From Spirochaeta africana DSM 8902 (GTDB taxonomy: Bacteria > Spirochaetota > Spirochaetia > DSM-27196 > DSM-8902), in contig NC_017098.1 of the NCBI RefSeq assembly GCF_000242595.2, positions 496,001 through 560,000 of the forward strand: a DNA stretch of 64,000 bases. Direction: 5' to 3'. Both the position numbers and the translations under genes were made by a program. This document shows, piece after piece, positions 33,823 to 43,683 of this stretch (positions within the stretch are counted from its first letter, which is position 1; the number at the start of each line of letters is the position of its first letter). The notes under the pieces were generated by a model, which had not been told where the DNA came from, did not search any database, and saw only the letters and a program-made list of their open reading frames with translations.

Positions 33823-33971
33823 ACGCGTAACTCACATAAAAGTTAGGATAGTATTAAAAAACCATAAGAAAACTGTTAAGACACCACGAGCATAGCGCAG
33901 AAACAGTTTGCATGTACATGCTGTGACAGAGTTTTTTTGGTGTGTTAGGGTAGAGAAGAGAGAGGGATGCT

Positions 33972-36608
33972 ATGAAAAATATACTTACTGGATGCACTGT
34001 TGCAGTTTTTCTGCTGCTTTTGCCGGGACTGACGTTTGCCGGCGGACAGCAGGAGGATGCAGCGCTATCTATTGCTTTCGAGGATGATGCCCGGCAATTC
34101 ATCTCGCCAACCGGGGATGGAGTCCAGGATACCCTGGAGCTTTCGCCAATCGCGGTACGCGGGGAGGGGCAGGCTATCCGCAGTTACGAGCTGACGGTCT
34201 ACGGTACGACCGGCGAGCTTGATGGCCAGGCTGTCTATCGACAGGCAGAGCTGGAAACCCGTGAGCGCGGATTCTTTGGCCGTGTGTTCAATGTGGGTGA
34301 GGTGCCCAGCCTTGAACTGCCGTCACAGCTGGTCTGGGATGGCAGCTTTCTGGTCGGTGATGAGCGTGACGGCAGCATAGTGCCGGACGGTGATTACCTG
34401 TATCAGCTGCGGATCACCGATGCCGAGGGGCGCAGTTTTACCACCCCGCCTGCCCGGGTAACGGTAGATACAGAGGCGCCGGTTATCGAGTCGGTCGAGC
34501 CCGGGTTTACCCTGTTTGCCCCCACCGGGGACGGTCGGCGCGACGAGTTGGTGATTACCCAGCGCGGCTCGCGTGAGTATATCTGGCGCGGGGTTTTTGC
34601 CGACAGTGACGGCGAGCCGGTGCGGGAGTTCGAGCAGATCAATACCAGCAGCCGACTGGTAAACGATCAGGAACCGCCGGAAATAACCTGGGACGGCAGT
34701 GATGCCGACGGCACCCCGGTGCCCGACGGCGTCTACAGCTATACCCTGATCGGTCTGGATCGCGCCGGCAACCGTACCGAGCGTCAGATCGAGGAGATCA
34801 CGATCGATCGTGAGGCGGAGTTTCTGGCTTTGGCTGCCGAGTACGAGGTGTTTGCACCGGGCACCGGCGGCGAACGGGATCAGCTGCCGCTGATGCCGCA
34901 GGTGTTCGAGCCGGAAGGCATTGAGCGGTGGCAGCTCGAGGTCCGCAACGATGAGGATGCCCTGGTCCGGCGTCTGTCCGGCGAGATGCCGCTGCCCGAG
35001 CAGATTCTGTTTGATGGTCGCGGCAGCCTGTCACGGCCGGAGGCTGCCAGCCCGCCGGTACTGCCGGATGGCGCCTATACTGCGCAACTGGTGGTGCTGC
35101 ATCAGGACGGGTACCAGGAGCGCTCGGATGCCGTGAGCTTCGAAATCGACACCACCCCGCCACAGGCATCGGTCGAACCGCTGCGCCGGGTGTTCAATCC
35201 GGAGGCCGATGACGAACGTGCCCAGCTGCAGTTCTCGCAGACATCCTCGGTAGAGGAAACGACCTGGACCGGCCGGATTCTTGATCGAAGCGGGACGACG
35301 GTGAGAACCTTCGAGTGGGAGAATCAGGCCGAGGATTTTGCCTGGGACGGCCTGACCGACGATGATCAGCAGGCACCGGACGGGATGTACAGCTACCGGA
35401 TAGAGGCAACCGACCTTGCCGGCAACACCGGCTCGACCGAGGTCTCGGGGCTGCGCCTGGACACTATCTCGGACGGCGCGCGGGTGTATTTTTCTCCGGA
35501 GGCCATCAGTCCGCAGGAGGTTTTCGAGGACAAGATTGCCGACGATGCCGAGCCAGCTGCCGACCCGGACGCCAATCCGGATGCCGACGACAGCGAGCTG
35601 GAGGACGGCGCAGCGGTCCAGGTCGGGATCGAGATCGAAAACCGTGATGATATCCAGTCCTGGGCCCTGGAGTTCCAGCATCTGGAGCGCGGTGAGACGG
35701 CGCGTATAACCGGCGAGGGCAGTGTGCCCGAGAGTGTGGTATGGGATGGCCGCCTGGATGACGGCCGCATTATAGACGGTGAGTACCTGGTCCGGTTTGT
35801 ACTGCAGTATCCCGATCAGGTCGAGGTTGCGCCGACAGCCGAGGACTATCTTATTGTAGACACCCGCGGTCCCGAGCTTACCCTGGAGGTCAGCCCCGAG
35901 GAGTTCTCGCCGGATCCCGATATGGAGGATACCGAGATCACGGTGTCGCTGCTGGTGTCTGACCGGTGGAGCGATGTCGAGTACTGGAGTGTCGAGATCC
36001 TGGATCCGCAGGGCAACCGCTTTCAGTATTGGGAGGGCTCCGGCGATGCCGAAGAGACCATCGTCTGGGATGCCCGGGACGAAAACGGCGAGCTTGTCCT
36101 GTCGGCGGTGGAGTATGTAGTTATCCTGCGTGCCCGCGACAGCCTGGGGAATGAATCGATGCAGACCCGTGCGATCAGCACCGATGTGATGGTAATCCGC
36201 GACGGCGATATCCTGCGGATCAATATCCCGAGCATCGTGTTTGAACCCTTTGCTGATGATCTGTTCGAGCGGGAGAACCGTACGCTGCTGGAAAACATCC
36301 GAATCCTGCAGCGGCTGTCGGACATCCTCAAGTCCTACCCGGACCATGCCGTGCAGATTGGCGGGCATGCGGTGAGCATCCTGTACTACGACGAGGATCT
36401 GGCGCGGCGGGAGCAGGAACAGACCCTGCTGCCCCTGAGCCGCCGCCGGGCACGGGAGGTACGCAAGGCCCTGGGGATCCTTGGCGTCGAGCTTGAGCGT
36501 ATGACCGCCCGCGGGTTTGGCGGGGCCGAACCGGTGGTGCCGCACAGCGATACCGAGAATCGCTGGAAGAACCGCCGGGTCGAGGTGATTATGACGCCGA
36601 ACCAGTAA
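33972..36608 (+). CDS. large periplasmic Ig-like repeat protein with OmpA C-terminal domain
   Basis: An 878-residue exported protein. A signal peptide ends near residue 24 (TFAGGQQE). Repeated units of about 100 residues, with PDGVYSYTLIGLDRAGNRT and PDGMYSYRIEATDLAGNT, resemble the FlgD/gliding-type Ig-like fold. A very acidic stretch (Asp/Glu-rich) lies near residues 520-545. The last 130 residues form an OmpA-type peptidoglycan-binding domain: IVFEPFADDLF, a loop, SRRRAREVRKALGILG and NRWKNRRVEVIM. It probably links the cell wall to the periplasm or outer membrane. Start and function beyond that are unknown. Confidence 0.82.
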   Translation: MKNILTGCTVAVFLLLLPGLTFAGGQQEDAALSIAFEDDARQFISPTGDGVQDTLELSPIAVRGEGQAIRSYELTVYGTTGELDGQAVYRQAELETRERGFFGRVFNVGEVPSLELPSQLVWDGSFLVGDERDGSIVPDGDYLYQLRITDAEGRSFTTPPARVTVDTEAPVIESVEPGFTLFAPTGDGRRDELVITQRGSREYIWRGVFADSDGEPVREFEQINTSSRLVNDQEPPEITWDGSDADGTPVPDGVYSYTLIGLDRAGNRTERQIEEITIDREAEFLALAAEYEVFAPGTGGERDQLPLMPQVFEPEGIERWQLEVRNDEDALVRRLSGEMPLPEQILFDGRGSLSRPEAASPPVLPDGAYTAQLVVLHQDGYQERSDAVSFEIDTTPPQASVEPLRRVFNPEADDERAQLQFSQTSSVEETTWTGRILDRSGTTVRTFEWENQAEDFAWDGLTDDDQQAPDGMYSYRIEATDLAGNTGSTEVSGLRLDTISDGARVYFSPEAISPQEVFEDKIADDAEPAADPDANPDADDSELEDGAAVQVGIEIENRDDIQSWALEFQHLERGETARITGEGSVPESVVWDGRLDDGRIIDGEYLVRFVLQYPDQVEVAPTAEDYLIVDTRGPELTLEVSPEEFSPDPDMEDTEITVSLLVSDRWSDVEYWSVEILDPQGNRFQYWEGSGDAEETIVWDARDENGELVLSAVEYVVILRARDSLGNESMQTRAISTDVMVIRDGDILRINIPSIVFEPFADDLFERENRTLLENIRILQRLSDILKSYPDHAVQIGGHAVSILYYDEDLARREQEQTLLPLSRRRAREVRKALGILGVELERMTARGFGGAEPVVPHSDTENRWKNRRVEVIMTPNQ

Positions 36609-36631
36609 GGTTGTACGAGGCTTTACCGGAA

Positions 36632-36663
36632 AGCTGTCTGCCGTTGGGCAGGCAGCTTTTTTT
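36632..36663 (+). terminator. intrinsic terminator after the OmpA-like gene
   Basis: AGCTGTCTGCC and GGCAGGCAGCT form an 11-bp stem with one mismatch and a 4-nt GTTG loop, followed by a run of T. It separates this gene from the lipase-like gene, which has its own promoter-like TACACT box. Confidence 0.88.
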
Positions 36664-36701
36664 CGCTGGATTACCCCGGGGCTTCCTGCTACACTTTCGC
36701 T

Positions 36702-37598
36702 ATGAAGCGAATAATGCATATGCTGCTGGCGATGCTGGCGGTTGGTTTTACTGGCGGCTGCGCCAATGATGCACAGCAGACCGACATCGACCGCTCGCAG
36801 GAGCAGCTTGCCAATCTGCAGTACCCGATACTGCTGGTGGATGGATTGGCGCGGCGTGGTGATGTAGGGGCACTGGCCACCTTCGATACAGCCCTGGATC
36901 ATCTGCAGGATCTGGGCGCTGCGGTGTTCATGAACTCCCGGGATGCATTTGGCTCTATCGAAAGCAATGCCGAACTGCTTGCCAGGGATGTCGACCGGGT
37001 ACTGCAGGAAACCGGTGCCGAAAAGCTGCACATTATTGCCCATTCCAAGGGCGGGCTTGATTCCCGCTATCTGATCAGCAATCTCGGTTATCATGACCGG
37101 ATCGCCACCCTGGTGACAATTGCTACCCCTCATCGGGGTACGGCGGTAGCCGATTACATCGAAGACAATCTGGGAGAAGCCGAAGAGGTGGTTGCCCGTG
37201 CCGTTAACTGGTTTGCCGGTCTGCTGGGGGATGTTACCCCCGATGCCGAGTCGGCAGCCCATCAGCTCACCACCAGCTACATGCAGCAGTTCAACCGTGA
37301 TGTGGTGAACCAGCCGGAGGTTCGCTACATCAGCTATGCTGCGGTTATCGACAGCAGCTATCCGAACCCGATCTGGGCGCGGATGGCCCGCCAGCTAGGC
37401 GAAACCGAGGGGCCGAATGACGGCCTGGTGTCGGTGCGTTCTGCTCGCTGGGGGGAGTTCCGCGGGGTAGTGAACGAACTCTACGGCGTGGAACAGGTGA
37501 GCCATCGGGATGTCGTGGGGATGAACGATATCTGGAACAATATGGGATTCCCGCATCTGCGGTTTATTACCGACGTGGTGCTGGAGCTGGAACGGTAA
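36702..37598 (+). CDS. lipase-like alpha/beta-hydrolase lipoprotein
   Basis: A 298-residue lipoprotein. The signal peptide ends in a lipobox TGGC with the cysteine at about residue 21. The hydrolase has the oxyanion motif LLVDGLARRG, the nucleophile elbow AHSKGG (serine at about residue 124) and a following TIATPHRGTAVADYI typical of triacylglycerol lipases. The late histidine is probably in QVSHRDVVGMND. It lies upstream of the alpha-2-macroglobulin and PBP1C genes, so it may work on envelope lipids. TACACT lies 6 nt before the ATG. Confidence 0.82.
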   Translation: MKRIMHMLLAMLAVGFTGGCANDAQQTDIDRSQEQLANLQYPILLVDGLARRGDVGALATFDTALDHLQDLGAAVFMNSRDAFGSIESNAELLARDVDRVLQETGAEKLHIIAHSKGGLDSRYLISNLGYHDRIATLVTIATPHRGTAVADYIEDNLGEAEEVVARAVNWFAGLLGDVTPDAESAAHQLTTSYMQQFNRDVVNQPEVRYISYAAVIDSSYPNPIWARMARQLGETEGPNDGLVSVRSARWGEFRGVVNELYGVEQVSHRDVVGMNDIWNNMGFPHLRFITDVVLELER

Positions 37599-37632
37599 TC
37601 GTCGGGCGGCAGCGGCGCGTAAACGGAGGAAG

Positions 37633-40600
37633 ATGGTGAGTAAGCGGCATAGGATGCGGGTGAGGGATGGGGTGCGGCTGCTGGTGCTGATAGCAGCGGC
37701 GGCAGTGCTGTGGGGCTGCGGCGCTGAGGAACGTGCGGGCGAGGCGGCTGGCATTGGCGCAACCCGCCGGGGCGATCTGCCCGAGTTCTCCAGCCGGGAT
37801 CCGATTGCTGATTCACCGGTGCAGTATTTCCTGGCAGCCGATGGTGCTGCGGCAGCACAAGGCTATATCCGCTCGGATGGCGGCCCGTTCGAGATTCTCG
37901 AGTTTGGCCCGCAGGGTGAGCTCCCGACCGAGGTGCGTCGCCCGACCGTGTTTGTGGTATTCAGCCAGCCGATGGTCCCGTTGACCCGACTGGGCCAGCG
38001 CATGAGCCAGAACGCACTGATGCAGATCGAACCCGAGCTGCCCGGCACCTTTCGCTGGATGGGCTCCCGGATCCTCAGCTTCCAGCCTGACCTGGCGATG
38101 GATGCCCAGCTTGAGTACCGGGTGACCGTTCCCGCCGATGCCCCGGCACTGACAGGTCAGCAGCTGGGGCAGGCCTTCAGTTTCAGTTTTTTCCGTGAAC
38201 CACTGGATTTTGTCGGCATGTTTCCTGGCAGCCCGGAATCCGAAACCGTGATCGACCCCGATGATGCCCCGCCTGCCGTGACCGATGAGATTACCGTGCT
38301 GTTTACCTACCCGGTAGATATGGAGTTTATCCAGGAGTATCTGCGGGTGAGGGTAGAGGGGGCACCGGAGAGTGAGCTGCCGTTCAGCCTGCGGCGACCG
38401 ACATCCGGGGAGCCCCGCCGCATCGAACGGACGGTGGTACTGCAGCTGGAGCAGGAGCTGCCGGTGGACAGCACTATCCTGGTTGAACTGCTGCCAGGGG
38501 CACGTTCCCGACAGGAATACCGCGGGCGTACCGAGACTGCGGTACGGCGGTTTCACACCCTGCGGCCCTTCCGGTTTCGTTCGGCCGAGACCTACTCCCG
38601 TCATCAGGTTCGCTCGCCTGCAGCCGACGCCAATCCGGTGTTCCTGCGCTTCTCGCATCCGCTGGCCGATCAGGACTGGAACGAGGTGCTGCGGGTGGAT
38701 CTGCCGGTGGCGGATCTGAATCCGCATGTGGATCTGTATGGCGACACCCTGCGTCTGAGTGACCTGCCGGTAGCGTACGACAGCAGCTACACCATCGAGC
38801 TGCTGTCCGGGCTTGCCGACATCCATGGGCGGCCTCTGGCACTGATGCCGGTAGGTCGAACCCGGGTAGTAGAGGATATCCGGGTAGATGTGCCGCCTGC
38901 CAGCAGCTATTTTTATACCCCCAACCGGGGCAGCCGCATGCTGGAGGCCGCCTTTCCGCCGCGTATTATCTTCGAGCTGCAGAATCCGGAGCATGGTGTC
39001 TGGCGGGTGGATGCGATCGACGACCCCTTTGCCGGTTTTCCGCCGGGTACCCTGGAGCCCTACGATGACAGTCATATCAAGCCGAATACCAAGCATTTCG
39101 AGGTGGTGGATCTGGCCGGATTCCTGAACGAGGACGGCTTTGGCAGTGTCGGGGTTGCCTGGAACTTCGCGCCGCGACAGGATTCCGGCGCGGTGCAGAC
39201 CAATCGGCAGGTGAATCTGCAGCTGCAGGTTACCGACATGGGGGTGACCGCACGCTACGCCCACAACCAGGTGCTGGTATGGGTCCGCTCACTCTCCAGC
39301 GGCGAACCGGTTGCCGATGCCCGGGTACAGATCTACAACTATACCGTTGGCGGCAGACGGGAGGATCGATCGGCATGGACCGACCATCGCGGGCTGGCCG
39401 TGTTTCCCCTGGATGCCGGGGAGTATCGGCGCCTGTTCGCCGATCCGCACCAGCGCGACCGGCTCGAGCTGGAGGTTACTGCCGGCACCGATCAGGTCAG
39501 GTTTCGTCCGGTCGGGGCACACAATGCCTACCGGGCCGGTATCTTTAATCAGATCAGTCCGGCTGAGGCCGGGCAGTCCCGCCCGGTGCCCTTTGTGTTT
39601 ACCGATCGCGGACTGTATCGACCGGGCGAGGATCTGACCTATCGCATTATCGACCGGAATCTGACCGAGGGACAGTACTCGGTATACAGCGGTCTTTATC
39701 AGATGACCTTGCGCGAGGACAGCTGGCGTTCCGACCCGCTTGTCACGATGCAGGGCCAGGTAGGGGGAACCGGGGGAGCCTACCGTACCCTGCAGCTGCC
39801 AGCTGATCTTGAGCCCGGCGACTATGTATTGGAGTATCAGCGACGGCCGATGGAGCGTCCGCAGCGTACCCGCTTCCAGGTTGCCCATTTCCGTCGGGCC
39901 GCCTTTGCGGTGGCGGTGAGTACCCCGCCGCAGACGATGTATCATGGTGATCGCCTGAGCCTGGGTATTCATGCCGAATACCTCTCTGGCGGTGCGGTTG
40001 CCGGGGGCGAGCTGCAGTACAGCTGGACCCGGCATCCGGCAGCATTTGCACCCCCGGGGACTGCCTGGCAGGGATATGCCTTCGGTCCTCGCGGTTTGGG
40101 TAGTGCGCGAGTGGTGGATGCCGGCAGCGACGTACTGGACAGCGCCGGACGGGCTGTCCGCAGCCTGGACACCGCCCGTGACGGGATTGTCGGTCGTGCT
40201 TACACCTATGTGCTGGAGGCGCGGGTACAGGATCCGGCCCGGCAGGAGCTTGCCGGCCGCGGCAGTGTACTGGTGCATCCCGCATCGTTTTATCTGGGTG
40301 CCCGCGTTCGGGGTTCTGCGGGACAACGCTTTATTCCGGCCGGACAGGAGGCCGAACTGGCGATCGCGGCAGTGAACGTGGACGGTGAGCTGGCAGATGC
40401 AGGAGGCAGCGCTGGCCCGGTCGGCACGGTGCAGGTGGAGTGGATTCGGCGCAGCTGGCAGTCCGCGCAGCAGCGCGGGATGGGCGGCAATCTGAACACC
40501 CGGTACCAGGCAGTCGAGGAGGTGGTAGCGGTGGAAGATGCCACCTTGCGCAACGGGCGTGCCCGCCTCTCCTGGCGACCGCCGGAAGCCGGGCAGTACA

Positions 40601-43600
40601 TTGTACGCCTGTCGGCAGTGGATGCACAGGATCGGGAGGTCGTGACCGAACACACATTTTACGCTACCGGCTCCCAATGGGTACGCTGGCTCTCGAGTCA
40701 ATCGGATGAAATCACACTGGTGCCGGATCGCGAGGTGTACGAGGTCGGGGACACGGCCCGGATACTGGTGCAGGCACCGCTGCCGAAGGGGCAGTACCTG
40801 CTTACCGTGGAGCGTGACGGGATTCTGGAACACTCGATGGTGGATATAGAAGGCGCGGCCTCGGTGATCGAGCTGGAGATTACCGAAGAGCATCTGCCGG
40901 TAGTGTATGTGGCCCTGTCGACCTCGTCCGAGCGGGCCGAACCCCCGGTCTCCTACTTCGAACCGGATCTGGGCAAGCCCCGCGGGTTCTTTGGAATAAC
41001 GGCACTCGAGGTTTCACCCGAGACCAGACGGCTGGATGTCGAGGTGTTCGCCGATCAGGAGGTATACCGTCCGGCATCCGAGGCAGAGGTACGTGTCCGG
41101 GTTACCCACAATGGCCAGCCGGTTGCTGGAGCCGAGGTAACCCTGCTTGGTGTGGATCGCGGAGTGCTGGATCTGATCGACTACCGTATTCCCGATCCCC
41201 TGGAGTATTTCTATAATCGGCAGCACTTTCCGCTCGGGGTACGCGGCGATGATTCCCGCCGCCTGCTGATCGACCCGGTTGCCTATGATCTGAAGGATCT
41301 GCAGGGCGGCGGCGGCGAGGATGCCGGCAAGCTGGATCAGCGCGAGGACTTCCGGCCATTGGCGGTATTTGCGCCCTATCTGCTGACCGACCAGGATGGC
41401 GAGGCGACAGTTTCCTTTACCTGGCCGGACAGTCTCACCACCTATCGCCTTACCGCGGTAGCGATCGAGCCGGATCGTTTCGGCAAGCAGGAGCACGAGG
41501 TTGCAGTGCAGAACCCCCTTACCGTACGGACCGCCCTTCCGCAGCAGCTGCGGGTGCGCGACACCGCCAGTGCCGGGGTGATTCTGACCAATCAGACCGA
41601 AGCCGGACTGGAGGTCGAGCTGCAGCTGGATATAGAGGGTAGCGACAGCCCGCAGTCCTACGACTCGCAGCTGCTGCGACTGCAGCCGGGAGAGACAGCC
41701 GAGGCCCGCTTCCTGCTGGCGTTTGATACCCCTGGCACCAGGGATCTGACCTTTACGGTACGCAGCGATGTGGTGAACGAGCAGCTGCGGACCACCCTGC
41801 CGGTGGTTGAGAGTTCGGTTCGCGAGGCGTTTACCCTGGCAGGGGGGCTCCCGTTCGGGGACAGCGAGGAGGCGGTAGTTCTGCCGCGTTCGATCCTTCC
41901 CGAGAGTGGTGAGCTGGAGGTCCGGTTCACCGCCCTGCCGATCGATTTTCTGCGTGAGCCGTTTCGCCGCTGGCTGCGGATCGAGGATGAACGCAGCCTC
42001 GAGATGCTGGTGTACCGGGCGGCACCCTATGCCCTGTTCGGGGATGATCTCGGGTATCTGCTGTCTGATCAGGAGGCCGCGCAGGCGCGCCAGGGTGCCG
42101 AGCAGCTGTTTACCAGCCTCGGGATGTACCAGCACCGTGACGGGGGCTTTGTGTATGAGCCGCAGCACCGCCGCAGCGAGCACCCATCTCCGGTGCGTAC
42201 CACCCTGCTGGGTGCCGAGGCTGCCGGCTGGCTGCGTCGGGCCGGTTTTCCCGAGCCGGCAGAGCTGCAGTACAGCCTGATGTTCAACCGGCTGCGCGAG
42301 CTGACGGTTGATGACCAGGTCGCCCCGTTCGAGCGGGCCTGGGCGCTGCTGCTGCTGTCTGAACTGTACAGCCTGCCCGGCTATCGCTCGCAGCTGGCGG
42401 CGGTTGCCGGGCTGGAGGACAGCCTCGGTGCTGCCGGCTACGCCCTCGGTACGGTTGCGGCGGGCAATCTGAACCAGGAGCGCATATCCGCGCGAGCCTT
42501 TGACCGACTGCGGAATCTGCTGCAGATCGGCACCCGCAGCGTGGACATGGTGGAAACCTATGAAACCCGCAACTATTTTGACTCCACGCTGCTGCGGCTG
42601 AGTGCGGTATATCTGGCCTACATCGAGCGTGAGCCGGATTCGGTGGCCCCGCCGAGAATCCTGGCTGCCATGAACCGTGCCGGACTCCACAACCCCTGGA
42701 TCAATTCGATCGACCTGCTGTGGGCTGCCCGGGCGGCCGCTGCTGCCCGCGATCGCAGTGTGGGTGCCCACACCCCGCTGCAGGTTTCGGCGTCACTGGC
42801 CGGGCAGGAGCTGCTGAGCGAGCAGCTGTCCACCCTGCAGCAGTCACCGGTCAGCCAGCGGTTTGCCCTGCATACACCACCGCTGGCCGCACTCGAGCGC
42901 GGCCAGGTACATCCCCTGCAGCTTTCCCTGGGCGATGCCGCCGGCAACGGCGGAGCGGCCGGGAGCGGCGCTGGTGAAAGCAGCCGGGCCGGGAGCGGCG
43001 GCGTGGCCGGGAGCGGTAGCCGGGCCGGGAGCGGCGACGCCAGCAGCGCCAGCGGCAACAGCGCCGACGGACCGGCCGCCAACGCCGACAATAGCGCTGC
43101 CTCGCCGGTGTTCTACTCGGCCACCCTGTCGTATGCGCTCCCTGACGAGATTGTGTCGGCCCGGGATGAGGGCTTCAGTCTGTTTCGAACCCTGGAGGAT
43201 CTGTCCGGGAACACGGTGTCGCCCGAGGAGCTCCAGCGCGGTGAGACCTACCGGATTTCGGTAACCCTGGGCAGCGATCGCTACCGGTACAATGCGTATA
43301 TGCGGATTCCGGTTCCATCGGGGATGGAGGTCCTGGATGGCTCACTGTCGACAACCGGGACCTTTGCCGAGGCCGGCGGCACCGCTGCACGTTCCTGGAT
43401 CCGTGAAACCGCATACGGGGAAACCCGGGAATATCTGGATGAAGGCCATGTACGTCGAACTCCGAGAGGATTATATCTGCAGTCGCTGCAGCCGACCCGT
43501 CGTCTCTATCCCGGCGAGGTGACCTACCGCTTTCCGCATCTGTATCCGGGCAGCCAGACCGTTACTTTTCTGGTCCGGGCGGTAACCCCCGGGGTGTTCC

Positions 43601-43683
43601 CCTGGCCGCCAGCCGAAATCGAGCTGGAGGGCGAGGAAGAGGTGTTTGGACGAACCGATGGCACATTGGCGATCATTGAGTAG
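37633..43683 (+). CDS. alpha-2-macroglobulin-like lipoprotein
   Basis: A 2016-residue periplasmic lipoprotein (lipobox near VLWGCGAE). The macroglobulin domains include TDRGLYRPGEDLTYR (A2M_N) and LLTDQDGEATVSFTWPDSLT (A2M). Bacterial A2Ms trap proteases that pass the outer membrane, usually with a thioester made from CxEQ. At the corresponding site this protein has ERSLEMLVYRAAPY, so the cysteine and glutamine are both missing. An inserted Gly/Ser/Ala-rich tract (nt about 42945-43105) separates the helical domain from the C-terminal receptor-like part. The end overlaps pbpC, as in the classic A2M-pbpC pair. Confidence 0.9.
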   Translation: MVSKRHRMRVRDGVRLLVLIAAAAVLWGCGAEERAGEAAGIGATRRGDLPEFSSRDPIADSPVQYFLAADGAAAAQGYIRSDGGPFEILEFGPQGELPTEVRRPTVFVVFSQPMVPLTRLGQRMSQNALMQIEPELPGTFRWMGSRILSFQPDLAMDAQLEYRVTVPADAPALTGQQLGQAFSFSFFREPLDFVGMFPGSPESETVIDPDDAPPAVTDEITVLFTYPVDMEFIQEYLRVRVEGAPESELPFSLRRPTSGEPRRIERTVVLQLEQELPVDSTILVELLPGARSRQEYRGRTETAVRRFHTLRPFRFRSAETYSRHQVRSPAADANPVFLRFSHPLADQDWNEVLRVDLPVADLNPHVDLYGDTLRLSDLPVAYDSSYTIELLSGLADIHGRPLALMPVGRTRVVEDIRVDVPPASSYFYTPNRGSRMLEAAFPPRIIFELQNPEHGVWRVDAIDDPFAGFPPGTLEPYDDSHIKPNTKHFEVVDLAGFLNEDGFGSVGVAWNFAPRQDSGAVQTNRQVNLQLQVTDMGVTARYAHNQVLVWVRSLSSGEPVADARVQIYNYTVGGRREDRSAWTDHRGLAVFPLDAGEYRRLFADPHQRDRLELEVTAGTDQVRFRPVGAHNAYRAGIFNQISPAEAGQSRPVPFVFTDRGLYRPGEDLTYRIIDRNLTEGQYSVYSGLYQMTLREDSWRSDPLVTMQGQVGGTGGAYRTLQLPADLEPGDYVLEYQRRPMERPQRTRFQVAHFRRAAFAVAVSTPPQTMYHGDRLSLGIHAEYLSGGAVAGGELQYSWTRHPAAFAPPGTAWQGYAFGPRGLGSARVVDAGSDVLDSAGRAVRSLDTARDGIVGRAYTYVLEARVQDPARQELAGRGSVLVHPASFYLGARVRGSAGQRFIPAGQEAELAIAAVNVDGELADAGGSAGPVGTVQVEWIRRSWQSAQQRGMGGNLNTRYQAVEEVVAVEDATLRNGRARLSWRPPEAGQYIVRLSAVDAQDREVVTEHTFYATGSQWVRWLSSQSDEITLVPDREVYEVGDTARILVQAPLPKGQYLLTVERDGILEHSMVDIEGAASVIELEITEEHLPVVYVALSTSSERAEPPVSYFEPDLGKPRGFFGITALEVSPETRRLDVEVFADQEVYRPASEAEVRVRVTHNGQPVAGAEVTLLGVDRGVLDLIDYRIPDPLEYFYNRQHFPLGVRGDDSRRLLIDPVAYDLKDLQGGGGEDAGKLDQREDFRPLAVFAPYLLTDQDGEATVSFTWPDSLTTYRLTAVAIEPDRFGKQEHEVAVQNPLTVRTALPQQLRVRDTASAGVILTNQTEAGLEVELQLDIEGSDSPQSYDSQLLRLQPGETAEARFLLAFDTPGTRDLTFTVRSDVVNEQLRTTLPVVESSVREAFTLAGGLPFGDSEEAVVLPRSILPESGELEVRFTALPIDFLREPFRRWLRIEDERSLEMLVYRAAPYALFGDDLGYLLSDQEAAQARQGAEQLFTSLGMYQHRDGGFVYEPQHRRSEHPSPVRTTLLGAEAAGWLRRAGFPEPAELQYSLMFNRLRELTVDDQVAPFERAWALLLLSELYSLPGYRSQLAAVAGLEDSLGAAGYALGTVAAGNLNQERISARAFDRLRNLLQIGTRSVDMVETYETRNYFDSTLLRLSAVYLAYIEREPDSVAPPRILAAMNRAGLHNPWINSIDLLWAARAAAAARDRSVGAHTPLQVSASLAGQELLSEQLSTLQQSPVSQRFALHTPPLAALERGQVHPLQLSLGDAAGNGGAAGSGAGESSRAGSGGVAGSGSRAGSGDASSASGNSADGPAANADNSAASPVFYSATLSYALPDEIVSARDEGFSLFRTLEDLSGNTVSPEELQRGETYRISVTLGSDRYRYNAYMRIPVPSGMEVLDGSLSTTGTFAEAGGTAARSWIRETAYGETREYLDEGHVRRTPRGLYLQSLQPTRRLYPGEVTYRFPHLYPGSQTVTFLVRAVTPGVFPWPPAEIELEGEEEVFGRTDGTLAIIE

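Noticed and set aside
35031-37262. Long open frame on the minus strand across the OmpA-like gene
   Set aside because: It is antisense to a clearly coding gene, has no recognisable motif, and its composition is that of a codon-bias shadow.
42000-42050. Thioester site in the alpha-2-macroglobulin
   Set aside because: The aligned position has serine and methionine in place of cysteine and glutamine, so it was not annotated as a thioester protein.
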